From Priapulus caudatus (lineage: Eukaryota; Priapulida; Priapulimorpha; Priapulimorphida; Priapulidae): 42,258 nucleotides of DNA. Position 1 is the stretch's first letter, and the number at the start of each line of letters is the position of its first letter. Under the pieces are notes generated by a model. That model did not search any database. It was not told the DNA's origin and worked only from the letters and a program-made list of their open reading frames with translations. The stretch spans positions 23,467 to 65,724 of the forward strand of contig NW_014578311.1 in assembly GCF_000485595.1 (NCBI RefSeq), in the 5' to 3' direction. Both the position numbers and the translations under genes were made by a program. Shown piece after piece: positions 41,640-42,258 of this stretch.

Positions 41640-41880
41640 TTGACAAATGGAATGAATGACGCAGGGGAAAAAATACACGGGGGCAGCGGGCGATTTCGCC
41701 GCCGAAATGCCAAAAAGAGCCCCGAAAACATGATATCGGGGGCAACCCAAAAGAAAAAGTCGCCCTGGAAATCGATTGTCCAGGTCGGTCCCGCGCCTTG
41801 CCGCTCTCGCTCGGCGTTGCTGCGCTGCGATGCCTAGGCCTCTGCCACTAGCGGCAGCCGGTTCCACGGCGCGGTAGAAT
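41640..41880. promoter_or_regulatory. CpG-rich stretch, possible promoter/first exon of the host gene
   Basis: A GC- and CpG-rich block stands out from the AT-rich surroundings a few hundred bases upstream of the transmembrane exon on the minus strand. Minus-strand ORFs across it (151 and 63 codons) have no recognisable domain. A 5' UTR or first exon here is inference. Confidence 0.35.
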
Positions 41881-41959
41881 TCATGGTACGGTGTGACTGT
41901 CAAGTGTTTACCATTTAAGCATGCATGTGTGTACTGTACTGTATTGCATTCAATCAAGC

Positions 41960-42142
41960 GCGCGCCGCCGCCCGTGCGTATATACGTGTGTGCCTGTGCG
42001 CGTGCTTGCGTGTGTGCCTGCGCGCGTGCGTGCGTGCATGCCTGTGTGTACCGGTGTGCGTGCGTGCGTGCGTGCGTGCCTGTGTGTGCCGGTGTGCTTG
42101 CGTGTGTGCCTGCGCGCGTGCTTGCGCGTGTGCCTGCGCGCG

Positions 42143-42196
<54 letters not shown>

Positions 42197-42197
42197 T

Positions 42198-42239
<42 letters not shown>

Positions 42240-42258
42240 TGTGTGTGTGTCGTAGTGT
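41960..42258. repeat. TGCG / (TG)n microsatellite to window end
   Basis: CGTGCGTGCGTG-type repeats (to about 42140) pass into a (TG)n tract of more than 80 bases. Long Cys/Val ORFs here are artefacts. Confidence 0.95.

Noticed and set aside
41502-41957. 151-codon minus-strand ORF as the first exon of the membrane-protein gene
   Set aside because: No domain, no clear donor that joins the transmembrane exon in frame; kept only as a possible CpG-rich promoter region.
41893-42255. ORFs of CVCVCV type resembling cysteine-rich peptides
   Set aside because: Translation of a TG/CG microsatellite.

Overview
The window is eukaryotic nuclear DNA, almost certainly from a non-vertebrate animal. It has GT-AG introns, a CR1-like LINE with a PHD finger in ORF1, a two-gene Harbinger transposon (MADF gene plus HARBI1-type nuclease), Gypsy LTR elements, an intron-bearing ISXO2/IS1595-like (Merlin-type) transposase, and short runs of the animal telomere repeat TTAGGG. 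I see no prokaryotic operon, ribosome binding site or CRISPR array. The species cannot be named from this sequence. Most of the window is transposon-derived; one ordinary split host gene is visible near the right end.

Layout. (1) 1-3414: the 5' part of a well-preserved Gypsy element on the minus strand (LTR, PBS, zinc-finger leader, gag, -1 frameshift site, protease running off the edge), lying beside an ISXO2-like transposase exon, a divergent unidentified exon and a MITE end. (2) 12474-about 15990: the same block in inverted orientation, peppered with small indels; its Gypsy pol continues to 18511. (3) Between these arms: a second ISXO2-like exon, an LTR, another Gypsy pol/3' end on the plus strand interrupted by a TIR-bounded CACGTG-rich insertion, a 25-base N gap, minisatellites and a palindrome-rich MITE. 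(4) 18515-23234: minisatellites, AT-rich DNA, and the 3' LTR plus integrase tail of a different Gypsy family. (5) 23235-33560: a CR1-like LINE split by a 6.4-kb Harbinger transposon, whose transposase gene is itself split by a 1.64-kb solo LTR with a clean 4-bp target duplication. (6) 33561-38345: gene-poor DNA, a dispersed repeat, and a 3-kb foldback element with an 89-base hairpin insertion in one arm. (7) 38486-41331 (minus strand): four exons with matching splice phases encoding a small single-pass membrane protein. One intron carries a hAT-like element (8-bp target duplication) that itself carries a TTA-flanked MITE. (8) 41340-42258: a CpG-rich stretch and a long TG/CG microsatellite.

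The most notable observations are: the Gypsy family with a C2H2 zinc-finger ORF and poly(A) signal between PBS and gag; the Gypsy insertion in the TA-rich intron of an ISXO2-like transposase gene, with the locus then inverted and duplicated; and the LINE/Harbinger/solo-LTR and host intron/hAT/MITE nests. Single-base frameshifts, often in homopolymers, recur in elements that otherwise look young, so part of the decay may be unpolished long-read error.
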